Shown: positions 10,890 to 21,942, numbered from the stretch's first letter. The stretch is DNA of 64,000 nt from Platerodrilus igneus (GCA_036346225.1 JARFIW010001458.1:3472001-3536000), one strand, 5' to 3'. Made by a program: numbers and translations. The notes: generated by a model from the letters alone, not told the origin.

Positions 10890-12120
10890 CAATGTAACAT
10901 ACGCGTTGACACGTTTTGAAGTCAGACCGGCCTTATATTACTTTCAATGGAACATACGTGTGTGACTTCAAAAGGTGTCCACACATAAGCTACGTTGAAA
11001 AAAACGTAAGCGCGTGCAGAAAAATGTGGAGCTGTTTTGAATTCGGTAGTCTAGCGAAAAGTTATAAAGTAGGTCAGACGCAAAATATGGCATCTAAGTC
11101 AATTGTATTTAATTAAAGTGGATTCTGATTTATGTTTTCTACTTTCGTTTAGAAGCTGCAAATACACATATGCCCTTTCGACTTCAAAACGTGTCCACAC
11201 GTATGCTACGTTGAAAAAATTTAGGTGCCTGCAAAAAATGTCGAGCTGTTTTGAATTCGCATTAGATGTTCTCTAGCGAGAAGTTATAAAGTAGGCCAGT
11301 TTCAAAATATCACAGCTAAGTCAATTGTATAAAGAATGCTGTATTTAATTAAAGTGGATTCTGATTTATGTTTTTACTTTGTTTAGAGGCTGCAAATACG
11401 CATAGGCCGGTTTGACTTCAAAACGTGTCCACACGTATGCTACGTTGAAAAAATGTAGGTGCATGTAAAAAATGTAAAGCTGCTTTGATTTCGCGTTAGA
11501 GGTTTTTTAGCGAGAAGTTATAAAGTAAGCCAGATTCAAAATATCACACACGTATGCTACATTGAAAAAATGTAAGGAGGTGCAGAAAAAATGTTTAGCT
11601 TTTTTTGAATTCGGTTCTCTAGCGAGAAGTTATAAAGTAGGTCAGATGGGTTACTCTGCAAATACACATAGGCCGGTCTGACTTCAAAACGTGTTCACAC
11701 GTATGCTACATTGGAAAAATGTAAGTGCGTCCAGAAAAAACGTGGAGCTGTTTTCAGTTCGGTTCTCTAGAGGGAAGTTATAAAGTAGGTCAGACGCAAA
11801 ATATCGCATATAAGTCAATTGTATTTAATTAAAGCGGATTCTGATCTTGGTTGTACTTTTGTTTAGAGGCTGCAAATTTACATAGGCGGGTTTGACTTCA
11901 AAACGTGTCCACACGTATGCTACATTGAATAAAATGTAGATAGGTGCAGAAAAAATGTGAGCTGTTTTGAATTCTAGCGAGAAGTTATAAAGTAGGTCAG
12001 ATGCAAAATATGCTAAGGCTGGTTTGAATTCAAAGTGCGACAACTCTGCAAATACACATAGGCCGGTTTCAATGCAAAATGTGTTCACTCTTGGGATAGG
12101 TTAAAAAGTAGGTTAGCAAA
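10890..12120 (+). repeat. Tandem subrepeats in the left TIR
   Basis: A unit containing GACTTCAAAACGTGTCCACA, CGTATGCTAC, then TTTTGAATTCGGTTCTCTAG and CGAGAAGTTATAAAGTAGG recurs, with starts near 11170, 11405, 11675 and 11885 and partial copies on both sides. The period varies from about 210 to 270 bp and copies differ by many substitutions and deletions. Confidence 0.85.
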
Positions 12121-12218
12121 GTCCGCAGATGGTGACAATCTGCTATATAAGAAGATTTCTCTTAATATTAATTTAATTAGTCAAAGTTTACTGCATATTT
12201 ACATACCTACATATACAA

Positions 12219-12658
12219 GCAAAGAAATTGCGGTTTTGGACTTGTTGGAAGGTGTTGTTTGGCAGCAAATTTTTAAACTGCCAATGCAGTCTGGTTGTTT
12301 GAGCCAAGATCATATAAAACATAACGACTGGGTGACAAGGAATATTCATTGTCTTTCTTGGGATGAATCTTCAACGGCTGGAATGGTGTCATGATATATA
12401 GCGCTTTATTTGAAGCAAATTATCAGGCCCGGTAAAGAAGTATGTGTGAAGGGTCTAGAAAAGTAGAAATGGATGGAAACCTATCTAATGCAAAACGTTG
12501 TAACTGATACGCTTGCACTAGGTTGTCTTAAGCTATTGGAGTTAAAAATCAACAATCGTTCAATATATAACATCCATTGGTACAGACATAGCAATAATAG
12601 TCTGCAATGTGCAAAACAAAATACCTTGTTATTAAGTGAATGGTTTAATAATAATTAA
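12219..12658 (+). pseudogene. Damaged left-TIR copy of the small Polinton-end protein
   Basis: Same protein as the one encoded at 54429-54929 and at 20974-21498 (minus). This copy has lost its first ~18 codons: the leader joins directly to KEIAVLDLLEGVVWQQIF. It has in-frame stops in the VS-YIALYLKQII and GLEK-KW segments. The C-terminal part from 12473 stays readable (QNVVTDTLALGCLKL, LQCAKQNTLLL). See the 54429 entry for what can be said of the family. Confidence 0.85.
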
Positions 12659-12742
12659 AAACAATAGAACGATTGTATTTGTATTATCTATTTTAATTTA
12701 ATTTTACAATGTTAGCCTTATTAACTAATATTATAACAACTT

Positions 12743-13687
12743 CTAGCAAACATTATTTTTATCGATATAACTATTGTGTACGTTACAGAAGTCTAACCAT
12801 TTTACAAAGCCTTTATTTCCACTCTTTCTTAGGACTTTTTCTACCAGGTAAATTCCTGGATGTTTAACCTTTTGCAACTCCATTTCATAAAACGCACTTT
12901 TGATTTCCTTCTCTTCTTGATCTTCTAATATATATGTGTTCGGATTGGTTACGTTTACCTTTCTAATCTTAAAGATTTCATTTGACGAGTTTGGCGTGTA
13001 ACTTTTCGTAAATGCTTCCCTGTGTTTACTAATCCTCAAGCTGTCTTTAATTGAATATTTTGGTATTATGGTTGCAAGTTTGATGCGGGTAAATGATGAT
13101 TTGGGAATAGCTTTTTCATTGGATTTTTCAACTTTTACAGGTTTGACTCCGATAGTACTGTGAACTGTATTGTTGTATTGTTTCACAATATCGCTTAAAT
13201 TTTTTTATCCAATTGTAAGAACCGTTCAAGTTAAACAAGCGCCACGTTTTTCCCTTTAAAGTTCTAATTACACGTTCCACAGAGCATGCTTTCTTTGTAA
13301 AAAAAAACCACTATAATGGTTTATGCCATACGTCTGCATTAAGGATTGAAAGTGTTTGTTATAATATTCTTTACCAAAATCAGACTGCAAATTTCTTGGC
13401 GGATTTCTAAATTTACTTAAAATTGTTTTCATTGCAGCAGTAACATCAATACACGTTTTACTTTTAAGTGGTACAGCCCATACGTATTTGGAGAAACAAT
13501 CAATAACTACTAAAATGTATTTAAATCCTTTGTTTGTTGGCGAATATGATACCATTTCAATCAAACCGATCTGAAAAAGGTCATTTAAACCTTTTACTAT
13601 CACTTTGCGTCTCTTGAAATTTATTCTTGCTAGTTTATGAATTTCGTTTACTACATCCTCTTTCACATTTGATTGAGCAACTATCAT
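12743..13687 (-). pseudogene. Polinton retroviral-type integrase
   Basis: Minus-strand gene read from 13687 down to 12743, one frameshift apart near 13190-13290. The N-terminal part has NEIHKLARINFKRRKVIVKG, typical of Polinton integrases. The rve core shows ILVVIDCFSKYVWAVPLKSK (first Asp), NLQSDFGKEYYN (second Asp) and a Glu in SVERVIRTLKG within the shifted stretch. After it come QYNNTVHSTIGVKPV and a chromodomain-like end, YLVEKVLRKSGNKGFVKWLD. It would cut and join the element's ends into the host chromosome. It lies next to the left TIR, the usual place. No other stop is visible, so it is among the better preserved genes of the element. Confidence 0.9.
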
Positions 13688-13736
13688 AATACTTTTTTTC
13701 TAATCAGGATTTATTAAATACAATTAATAAATACTT

Positions 13737-13946
13737 CTACGTTTGGATGTCGAGGGCTCCACTTTCTTTGAAAGGAACTTTTAATATAAAATCAAGAAAC
13801 AGTGTGGTTTTGTTTATGCTAGCACCTCTGTCACAAAAGCTGATTACATCCATACGTCTAAGCAAAAATCCTTGTAACTGTGCAATTACATAACTTTTTT
13901 CGTTTATAAGTATTTTAATGTCTTGCGGGTATCCTTTTTTTTCCAA
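13737..13946 (-). CDS. Short hypothetical frame in the Polinton
   Basis: An open frame of about 69 codons upstream of the integrase (minus strand), containing KKGYPQDIKILINEKSYVIA and ISFCDRGASINKTTLFLDFI. I do not recognise it. It could be the N-terminal part of a Polinton gene otherwise lost, or chance. The stretch from 13950 to about 14190 holds nothing readable. Confidence 0.25.
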   Translation of the reverse strand: MEKKGYPQDIKILINEKSYVIAQLQGFLLRRMDVISFCDRGASINKTTLFLDFILKVPFKESGALDIQT

Positions 13947-14531
13947 TTTTGAATTATTAAATTTATATAAAATTCACCAATAAAAATTAATCAGCTGATT
14001 TCACGTTAAACGTATTGGCTACCTAAAGAAAGTCGATCCCAGGTCGCAACACAAATTGAAGGCAATCATTCTTTTAAACTTTAAAAATTTTTGCTTTGCG
14101 TACTCAAACCAAAGATTTCGAACATCAATAAATCAAAGACACCTTCAATTTATGTCATAAATGTCAAACTTAAAGTTTTTATTATTTTGACAACGATCCT
14201 AGGTCATGGATCGAAACGTAAATAAAGTTGACTTTAAAAAATATAAGTGGTTTAATTCCCAAAGAAAATTAAGAAGGTATCCTTTAATATTCTCAAAGAC
14301 TGCTTCATTATAAGAAAATTCATAATTATGTTTAATGTTGAAAATAAGGAATGTCTTGCAGCCATCGAGGAATGTACCAGAGTAAAACGTTGCTACTACC
14401 GTGTAATGTAGCATATGTAACTTGTACTCCATCAAGGTTTCAAAACCTTCGCTTTTTTTCATATTCCTGTTCACTTAGATCTATTTCACGATTATTTAAG
14501 TGCCTTCCAAATTTGTCAATTGTTATATCAT

Positions 14532-15542
14532 CTAATCACTTTTGTCTCACGCAATTTTTCAATGATCGAATTTATTTCGTTGCCGTGACCTGTGTGTTCA
14601 GCAGTCTGAAATGAAACTAAAAGCCGTAGTCTATCAACAAGTTCATAGAGATCATTCCAATATAAATAATCTATGGCGTTATTTGATACTTCCATTCTCA
14701 TACCGCCTCCAAGACGCTTTGTATGGGATTATGTTCTAGGTATACGGGGTGTTTGGGGAAGTATGCCCAAGGTAGATATTATATTTTTGTATTTATATGA
14801 ATCACTACCCTGAATTTGTTCTGTTTTAAAATAATATCTTCTATTAGCATTTGTTCTTTTCACAATCTCAAGGTATGACTTTAGATTTTGCGGTCTGTAC
14901 CCGACAGGATATTTTTTGAACAGTAGTTTGTATAATCCAGGTGTACCTTTATATTTCAAATCATTTTGTAGTACATTTTCATCATCCAACGCAAAATTAG
15001 AATTGCCCATCGCAAGATCATTTGAATCAGGGTTATACCTAACACCATATTTATAATCAAATTCGTTCTTAATATCTTTAAACTTATTGTAAATATATTC
15101 TCGAGGTAGCGGAGGTAGCTGTTCGAGATAATGTGTCATACCAGGTAAATCGACAAAGCTTTGTATATATTCCTGGGCTTCTTGAGCATTTCGATTAACT
15201 TCTGTTTCGTATTCATTATCATCATCCTTATCTTCATCTATGGTATCATTTATATTCGGTGTATGCTGAGCAATAACCGGCGAATCAATATAGTCAACGT
15301 TCCTTTCTAGCAATTTAGGTTTAATTTTTTTACGCTACTATGAGGCAGTTCTTCTTTATATTTTTCTTTCTTTACCACACTTTCCCCTTCCAGTTTATTA
15401 GTAATAGTTTCTAATTGCGATGTTATGGGTAAGATTGATTCCGCTTGGACGACTTCACTATCTTTAACTGGCGTAGTTTGTTTTTTACAATGTATCTTCT
15501 CTTAATTAAAATTCTTTTAAGTTTTATCGCCTCCCTGTTCAT
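14532..15542 (-). pseudogene. Polinton structural-type protein (GTPGLYELLFKK family, probably DUF8207)
   Basis: Read on the minus strand from ATG at 15542. The N-terminus MNREAIKLKRILIKRRY is a short basic coiled-coil-like segment, followed by a frameshift. The middle (15313-14729) has an acidic stretch (DTIDEDKDDDNEYETE), then LPGMTHYLEQLPPLPREYIY and YKGTPGLYKLLFKKYPVGY. After another frameshift near 14725 the C-terminus continues with IDYLYWNDLYELVDRLRLL and HTGHGNEINSIIEKLRE, ending at a stop at 14532. These motifs are those of a protein common in arthropod Polintons; my assignment to DUF8207 is from memory. Its function is unknown. At least two frameshifts make this copy dead. Confidence 0.75.
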
Positions 15543-15607
15543 AGCGTAAAAAGTTTATTGTACTAAAAGAAATCTTGGATACTAACGATGCTTGCGTCTC
15601 TCAAGGT

Positions 15608-16225
15608 TTAAATATGTATAAAGTGATCAAAACATATTCGGTACCTTCCTTGACCTGGATCACTATCCTTGTCTACAACTAAGAAACCGTATTTGTCCTA
15701 CAAACAAGCACCAGATTTCCACGGAATTAATCATACTTCTTGTCAGTATTGATGTGATCGTCATATATATGTTTTAAGTTTAAATTATCTTGTTTATATA
15801 AAACTAAAAGATTAGCATTATCACGTAGTAAGTGCTTAGGTATACGAGTATAACTTTGAAAAAGGTAAAAACAGTCTACTCGTTTATGGCGCTCCATACT
15901 AAAGTATTTCCTAATCATACCTTGTTTATCGCAAGCTACATCATCAAAAACAAATATAGAATTATTTTGAGCATCAGATGGTGATATAATATTATCAGAA
16001 CTGGAAAATGTATAATATTTGATCACTTTTATTGATCACAGTAGACTTTCAAGGTATTGATACTTTGGTTGATAAAGTGATTTAGAATAAACATATACGT
16101 TTTCAAACTTTAAACCATTAGGATGTTCTATCAACCCAATTATAACGTTGGTTCTACCGCAATTTGGTGGACCAACAACTAGACATCGAATAGATGAAGG
16201 CAGAAGGACGCTGTTTTTTAGCTAA
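15608..16225 (-). pseudogene. Polinton packaging ATPase (A32/FtsK-HerA type)
   Basis: Minus-strand gene. Walker A is IRCLVVGPPNCGRTNVIIG (about 16150-16205), with Arg where the invariant Lys should be. Walker B is NNSIFVFDDVACD (about 15955). Downstream come MERHKRVDCFYLFQSYTRIP and LLRDNANLLVLYKQDNLNLK, and a C-terminal GFLVVDKDSDPGQGRYR that ends at 15608. A stop followed by a frameshift separates Walker A (frame ending near 16048) from the rest, and another shift lies near 15720. In Polintons this protein is thought to pump DNA into capsids. The Lys-to-Arg change and the shifts indicate a dead gene. Confidence 0.85.
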
Positions 16226-16469
16226 GGATAGCACGCCAATGTCACCATTGTTTATGGTTTAAGATGTTGATTGTTTCACAATACGCATGCTTGCAAGTAC
16301 TAAATTCGATTGTAACGAAGTGGAATTATATATAAGAACGGCGAGTATATAAAGAATCATTAATTAACAATAATTTATTTACTGCACAGCTTGAGAGGAC
16401 AGTTGTCCGCTAATGATTACCTATAATAATTCTAAAACTACTGGAAACTGACTGTTATATACTGTAATT

Positions 16470-16739
16470 AACAATTTACCATTTGAAGCGCATATTCCGG
16501 GTTACAAATTTTGCGGTCCGGGTACAAAACTAATCAAACTGTTAGCTCGAGAAGACAAGGGAATAAACAAGTTAGACAAAACTTGTAAGGAGCACGATAT
16601 TGCATACTCCAAAGAAAAGGATCTATCTAAACGTCATCAAGCAGATTCGAAGTTAGCTCAGTTAGCTACAGAATGACTAAATGCTGATGACTTGTCGTTA
16701 GGTAAAAAAGCAGCAGCATTTGGAGTAGCTACCGCAATG
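16470..16739 (+). pseudogene. Phospholipase-A2-like protein of the Polinton, interrupted by Gypsy F
   Basis: The readable sequence contains LPFEAHIPGYKFCGPGTKL, INKLDKTCKEHDIAYSKEKD and KRHQADSKLAQLATE, then an in-frame TGA at 16674 and SLGKKAAAFGVATA. The GPGT loop and the C-x-x-H-D pair match the PLA2-like domain also found in parvovirus capsid proteins, where it helps particles leave endosomes. Arthropod Polintons carry a protein of this kind upstream of the protease. The frame is broken off at 16739 by Gypsy F; the piece resuming at 18835 (IAVGNGMYIKPYKKGFGLFL) looks like the C-terminal part of the same gene. Confidence 0.75.
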
Positions 16740-17963
16740 ATGACTACCCGAATCTACTAATATTTTTACCACAACAGTCTCACCTGTCGCTTCAATGGTT
16801 GGTGCCAACGCAACTGACTTATTATTATTTTGTGCTTCCAACAGAAGCTCATCCCCGTTTTTATTAAATAAAGTGGCCACAGCTGGTGGGTGACTTCCAC
16901 CCGAGCTACTAGTCACCTCATGTTCACGGCGCCCCTCATCCCTACTATCATTACTATAATTACTATTAGTATTATTTTCCCTATTTTCAGAGCGGGCACT
17001 ATTACCGCCTCCAGAATTTGACGTATTTGATCTATAATTGTAACGAGCGCTCCCGTTTTGTTCACTATTCGTCCCTCTACCACGCCAATTCGTGTAGGAA
17101 CTGTTATTATTATTATTTGGGTTCCGATTATAAGTTTCATCAATTTCCCTTAAGAAAGCTTATACTTCATAAAAAGTTCTAGGCATGCAGTTTACAATAC
17201 CTCGTTGAATTTCACTCGGAAAATGATTTTTTAATAAAGAAATAAGCGCACCTTCCTCAAGAGGAGTAGTTAAGAAATTTGCTTCTCTCACCAACTTTAA
17301 AAAATTATCAGCCCTTGACCCCCTTTCGTAACACCCAAATTTAATTTTTTGAAAAAGCTTCCTCTCTTCGTCAACCCCCCAATACCGACTTAAAAATAGT
17401 TCTTTAAATTCTTGGAAATTCCTTACTTTTTCTTCCTTCAATACACCCCAATCCTGAGCTGAATTACGTAAATTACTAACGGTCAAAGGAACTTTTCTAC
17501 TTTCAGGAACTCCAGCTTCCAAAAATATTGTTTCCTGTTTTTTAATGAAAGATACCGGATGCACAGATCCCTCCGGCACAAAGCACAAATTCATACCCCC
17601 CAGATCCTTATATAAACTCATATAATTATGATACACAAAAGCCCCGGACGTGACGCCCCTGGTCTCTGGTTGGTGTACAGGCACAACACCTTCATCTTTA
17701 ACGTATTCAACATCGCTAGCTTCTACCTGTTCTTTAACCGATTCAGAAACACGATTTACATCAACACTTAATTTGCTAATATTTGCAGCAATATTTACGT
17801 TCATTTGTTCAATCGATTCCTTTAGGCTGGCATTGTTACAATTCATAGTTTTAACGGCTGCAACTAGTTGTTTCAACGCCTCTGCGATATCAGGCTCGCC
17901 CATTTTATCAGCTTTTTTTAAATTACTTCGATCTTTACTACGCGTATTATACTTATGTGACAT
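16740..17963 (-). pseudogene. Gypsy F gag and start of protease
   Basis: ATG at 17963 (MSHKYNTRSKDRSNLKKADK). Residues ~20-90 form a coiled-coil-like region (LKQLVAAVKTMN, NISKLSVDVNRVSESVKEQV). Residues ~120-265 are capsid-like (NSAQDWGVLKEEKVRNFQEF, FKELFLSRYWG, GALISLLKNHFP). A single nonsense TAA at 17160-17162 ends the first 267 residues. The same frame continues with REIDETYNRNPNNNNNSSY and an Arg/Asn/Ser/Gly-rich tail (about 17150-16920), with no CCHC zinc knuckle. After a shift near 16915 comes the protease start ILVDSGSHH, where the element is cut. The role would be the particle shell protein of the retrotransposon. Confidence 0.8.
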
Positions 17964-18320
17964 TGAATTTCAACAACAATTAAAAACATATTTTACCTTG
18001 CGGTGCGATCATTAATTCTTAAGCTCTAAATTACTGTATTTATTTTTGTTCCAAACTAACACAATAAACTCAATAAATTTCTCTAAATTGTCCGCTCACA
18101 CTTAATACAACTTGGAATGTTATACCTCAATATCCAAACATCGACTATTGTCCGTAAATACAATTAACATGGGCCTGGTTGTTGAATAACCGTTAACCCT
18201 TATTAGAAATTAAAATGTTCGTTTCAATAAATGTCCTTCAATGTTATCTGAACCTTTTCAAATTTTACGTAAACAACTCGAATCATTACAGTTCCAGGTA
18301 TTTGTGTAACAACAAAACGC

Positions 18321-18337
18321 TCCCGTTGGCGCCAAAA
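18321..18337 (-). promoter_or_regulatory. Primer-binding site of Gypsy F
   Basis: TTGGCGCCAACGGGAGCG on the minus strand, one or two bases after the LTR end (TAGTGCA). The TGGCGCC start is that of tRNA-Lys-type sites, but the remaining bases differ from the G site. Confidence 0.6.
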
Positions 18338-18338
18338 A

Positions 18339-18832
18339 TGCACTATGCTCCTACAGAAAGGTCAGACCTTCCCGGAGGCGTGGACACGAGTGGATGCCCT
18401 TGATGTCGGCCCTGGCTAGCGGCACCCCTCGCATGCTGTATTATCGTGATCCTTTTCGTTTTACCTGTTACAACCTGTGAATATTTAATAATAACTCGTA
18501 GATGGATTTACGTAGTTTAATGACTTGTAACCAATATTATCACATAGAAAACAAACGAAGAAATAATGCTACGCTACTACTTATCTGTAAGTACAATCCA
18601 ACGGATCATTAAACATTAGCATCCTCTCATTGCCACACTCTTACGGAACACTTTACGATTTAATTTCAACGCAAAATTCACAAATTAACTAAGTTCTACC
18701 ACACTCGATACGCGGTAGGCTAAAACGTGACGCGCTTCCCTTGCGCGTTTCAACTCGATTCTGCGCTACCTATCGGAATAACTTAACCCTTACGGCTGCT
18801 TCTCCCTCTTATTATAGGGGCGGCCTAGTACA
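18339..18832 (-). repeat. 5' LTR of Gypsy F
   Basis: On the minus strand it begins TGTACTAGGCCGCCCCTAT and ends CATAGTGCA (TG...CA), 494 bp. A TATAATAAGAGGG box lies near the start. No partner LTR is present in the window. Confidence 0.7.
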
Positions 18833-18834
18833 CA

Positions 18835-19287
18835 ATGGAAAACATTGCAGTCGGAAACGGCATGTACATCAAACCTTATAAAAAAGGTTTTGGTCTTTTT
18901 TTAGCCCCTTGCAAAACCTCAAAGGAACGCAATTTGATTTTACCGAATCGAGCACTAAGCAATGTAGAATTAATAGAGTTTGTTAAGCAATTAGAAGTAC
19001 CATATTTCTGTGGAGTGTTTATGAGAAACAACCTTCCCAAGAAAGTTAATTTATAAGAATGTGGTATAATTAATTTTGATGGAATAGAAGGTTTAGGCAC
19101 GCATTGGACCTTTTAGAAAAAGTACAGTAGTAGCGCTATTTACTATGACAGCTACGGAGACCTGAGACCGCCAAAAGAGTTGATAAGCTATTTGAATAGT
19201 GGGGGTAAATGTAAAATTCTTTATAGCATTAACCAAAAACAATCGTATGGTACTGTGTTTTGTAGTCATTTTGCTTACAATTTCTAA
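18835..19287 (+). pseudogene. Polinton adenain-like cysteine protease, with the tail of the preceding gene
   Basis: The ATG at 18835 opens a frame whose first ~25 codons (NIAVGNGMYIKPYKKGFGLF) look like the C-terminus of the PLA2-like gene. From about 18910 it reads as the maturation protease: LPNRALSNVELIEFVKQLE, GVFMRNNLPKK, then in-frame TAA at 19054, ECGIINFDGIEGLGTHW (catalytic His), in-frame TAG, IYYDSYGDLRPPKELISYL (acid residue) and KQSYGTVFCSHF (Gln and catalytic Cys). Stop at 19285-19287. This protein would trim capsid precursors. All catalytic residues are present in one frame but two nonsense codons interrupt it. Confidence 0.85.
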
Positions 19288-19317
19288 GCAGTACATAGAA
19301 CTGCGTAAGAAGTTGTC

Positions 19318-20163
19318 ATGTCGTACACTTTTACTCTAACGGGACACACTTCAGTTTTAACAAGCAACTTTAACCCGCCTATAAACTTAGATAATGATTC
19401 GGAGTACGTATTAAGATTAACAAATTTTGAGTCTTATAACAGACTTACAAACGTTGAAAAAGGAATAAATAATAAATTTTATTATGGACGTAACGGAGAA
19501 TTCATAGAAATACCTGAAGGTACTTATGAGATTAGAGATAAGAGTAAATATTTTCAAAAAGCTTTAGGCGATGAAAGGTGGCGTGGTCGTATGGAACAAT
19601 CACAAAGCTCTAGAAAGACGACAGTGTATATAGAAATTACAACTGACAATAATACCCTTAAATGTAGTGTTAAATGTAGTGAAGATGTTGATTTTACCAA
19701 AAAGGATTCAATTGGTTCTCTTCTCGGTTTCAATCCACAAAAATTGCTAGCATATGCCACGCATCAAGCAAACTACTCGCTCAACATTTCTAAAGTGAAT
19801 GCAGTTTTAATTGGCTGTAATATTGCAAGTGGATCCTATTTAAATAGTAAAACAGCGCGTGTAATACATGAATTTTTTCCTCGAGCACCTGCAGGTTTTA
19901 AAATTGTCGAGTGCCCACCTACGATTATATATTTACCAATCAGGTAACGTATAATAAATGAAATAATAGTTAAAATGTAAGATCAAGACGGAAATTCAGT
20001 TAATTTCAGAAGAGAACTGCCAACTGTAAGGTTGCACATGTTAAGAATTGCTACAAATGCTGGAAATTTCGAAACAATCGACACTCGATTGATTGCTTCA
20101 AGACCGTTAACAACACAAAACCGGCAGTTTCTACAATCGTTAGTACTGCATTTATTTAGTTAA
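19318..20163 (+). pseudogene. Polinton minor (penton-type) capsid protein
   Basis: The ATG at 19318 follows the protease stop by 30 bases. Readable for 209 residues: MSYTFTLTGHTSVLTSNFN, YVLRLTNFESYNRLTNV, FYYGRNGEFIEIPEGTYEI, and later YSLNISKVNAVLIGCNIASG. It matches the arthropod Polinton protein taken to be the single-jelly-roll penton. A frameshift near 19948 separates the typical C-terminus DQDGNSVNFRRELPTVRLHM; that frame then stays open to a stop at 20163, eight bases before the next gene. The open stretch after RLHM is longer than I expect for the family, so the end may have been altered. Confidence 0.8.
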
Positions 20164-20171
20164 AAAGTAGA

Positions 20172-20555
20172 ATGAATAGTGAAATACTGAACGTGCATGA
20201 AAAAGTTTACTTTGACAATGCAATCGTTAATATTGAAAAACATATTCATCGGCCTTATGCTAACACATCTTTAAACAATAAAGATGAAATTCGAATCCCT
20301 ATACAACAACCAGATGTATACACCTTACCATCGAAGAGTATGCTGTACATAGAAGGCAAATTAATTAAAACAGATTGAACGCCGTCTCAGACAGCAAAGA
20401 TTGTAAATAATGGGGTTTTGCTGCTTTTTGATGAAATTAGATATAAAATTGGCGGCGTCATTGTAGATTGCGTTCGGAATCCTGAATTAACGTCTATAAT
20501 GAAGGGATATGTTTCATATAATATCAATCAAAGTAAACATTTACAAATTCAATAA
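20172..20555 (+). pseudogene. Polinton major capsid protein, N-terminal fragment
   Basis: The ATG at 20172 gives MNSEILNVHEKVYFDNAIVN, EIRIPIQQPDVYTLPSKSML, an in-frame TGA at 20376, then KIVNNGVLLLFDEIRYKIGG and RNPELTSIMKGYVSYN. This is the start of the double-jelly-roll major capsid protein (normally 500-650 residues). Only about 125 codons remain before the sequence passes into the right TIR near 20556, so most of the capsid gene has been deleted. Confidence 0.85.
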
Positions 20556-20973
20556 ATTTATTTCTAGTTTTGAAGTTGGAACATTTCATAAATTTTCCCG
20601 TTTATATTTCTTGTAGATAACTGAGTTCGCGATTTAATAACTACAACATGTTATTGTTTAAAGCGAGAATGAAAAATTGATGCAATCAGTCTGTCTGTTT
20701 TTGATAAATCGGTTAATAGTTCTTGCAGATTACTGTTTGCGATTTAATAACTACGTCTTATTATTTTTAAAAAGCGAGAATGAGAAATTGATGCAATCAG
20801 CCTGTCTGTCTTTGGCAAGTTTCGAGATATCTGTACAATTTGTTAAATGTTGAGAAACAAGTAAACAGCTATTGCTTTGATCAATTATAATTGCCTTCAG
20901 GGTTGAGAGTCCCATTCGTGCTGACTGAGTTCAATCGTTCTTCTGCAGACATCAGCAATAAATTTCTTGCTGA

Positions 20974-21498
20974 CTACAATAATACAGACACAATCTTTCT
21001 ATTGTTTTTTATTATTATTAAACTATTTTTTAATAACAAGGTACTTTGTTTTGCACATTGCAGAATAATATTGCTGTGTCTATAACAATGGATGTTACAT
21101 AGTAAACGATTGTTGATTTTCAACTCCGATAGCTTAGGACAACCTAATGCAAGCATATCAGTTACAACGTTTTGCATTAGATAGGTTTTTATCCATTTTT
21201 TCTTTTCTAGATCTTTCACGCATACATATTCACCGGGTCTGATAATTTGCTTCAAATAAAGAGCTATATATGATGACACCATTCCAGTCGTTGAAGATTC
21301 ATTCCAAGAAAGACCATAAATATTCATTGTCACCCAGTCGTTATGTTTTATATGATCTTGGCTCAAACAACTAGACTGCATTAGCTGTTTAAAAATTTGC
21401 TGCCAAACAACACCTTCCAACATGTCCAAAACCGCAATTTCTTTGCACACAAACTCGTTTTTCTTGTATTTAAATCCCTGAATCTCAATTATATACAT
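20974..21498 (-). CDS. Small conserved protein of the Polinton end (right-TIR copy)
   Basis: Start chosen at the ATG at 21498 (MYIIEIQGFKYKKNEFVCKE), matching the 54429 copy; the frame is open upstream to 21663 but that part is not conserved as protein. Length 174 residues. Conserved segments are EIQGFKYKKNEFVCKEIAVL, SSCLSQDHIKHNDWVTMNIY, VTDMLALGCPKLSELKINNR and the Cys/His pattern CNIHCYRH...LQCAK. The last ~20 residues differ from the 54429 copy because of a frameshift. There is no stop within, so this copy could still be translated. The function is unknown; see the 54429 entry. Confidence 0.65.
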   Translation of the reverse strand: MYIIEIQGFKYKKNEFVCKEIAVLDMLEGVVWQQIFKQLMQSSCLSQDHIKHNDWVTMNIYGLSWNESSTTGMVSSYIALYLKQIIRPGEYVCVKDLEKKKWIKTYLMQNVVTDMLALGCPKLSELKINNRLLCNIHCYRHSNIILQCAKQSTLLLKNSLIIIKNNRKIVSVLL

Positions 21499-21942
21499 GT
21501 TTGTATATGTACGTATGTAAATTTGCAGTAAACTTCGACTAATTAGATTAATATTAGGAGCAATCTGCTTATATAACAGATTACCACCATCTGCGTACTT
21601 TGCCAACCTACTTTTCAACCTATCACAAGAGTGAACACACATTTTGAATTGAAACCGGCCCATGTGTATTTGCAGCCTCTAAACATAAGTAAAAAACATA
21701 AATCAGGATCCACTTTAATTAAATACAATTGACTTAGATGCGATATTTTGCATCTGACCTACTTTATAACTTCTCGCTAGAAAACCGAATTCAAAACAGC
21801 TCCTCATTTTCTCTGCACGCACTTACATTTTTCACCGTAGCATACGTGTGTTTTGAAGTCACGCACGTATGTTCCATTGAAAGTAATATAAATCCAGTCT
21901 GACTTCAAAACGTGTCCACACGTATTTTACATAGAAAGTATA

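Larger units (their letters stand above)
10793..12720 (+). repeat. Polinton left terminal inverted repeat
   Basis: It starts with a foldback palindrome, continues with several ~210-240 bp tandem subrepeats, and ends with a damaged copy of the small TIR gene. Its inner end (TTTTACAATGTTAGCC) directly precedes the integrase gene. It is longer and has more subrepeat copies than the right repeat (20556-22030). Confidence 0.8.
16740..18832 (-). mobile_element. Gypsy-type fragment F inserted in the Polinton
   Basis: Minus-strand order: LTR (18832-18339), primer-binding site, gag (17963 on), start of protease, then the Polinton resumes. Pol beyond the protease active site and the second LTR are missing. 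The same five bases, CAATG, lie immediately outside both edges (16735-16739 and 18833-18837), as if a target duplication flanked an already truncated copy. Gag organisation (coiled-coil, Arg/Asn/Gly-rich tail without a CCHC knuckle, VDSGS protease) resembles element G. Confidence 0.85.

Noticed and set aside
14199..14614. Overlapping open frames on both strands
   Set aside because: Most of it is out of frame with the Polinton protein read at 14532-15542; only a short DDITIDKFGRHLNNREID-like piece looks genuine and it is too short to call.
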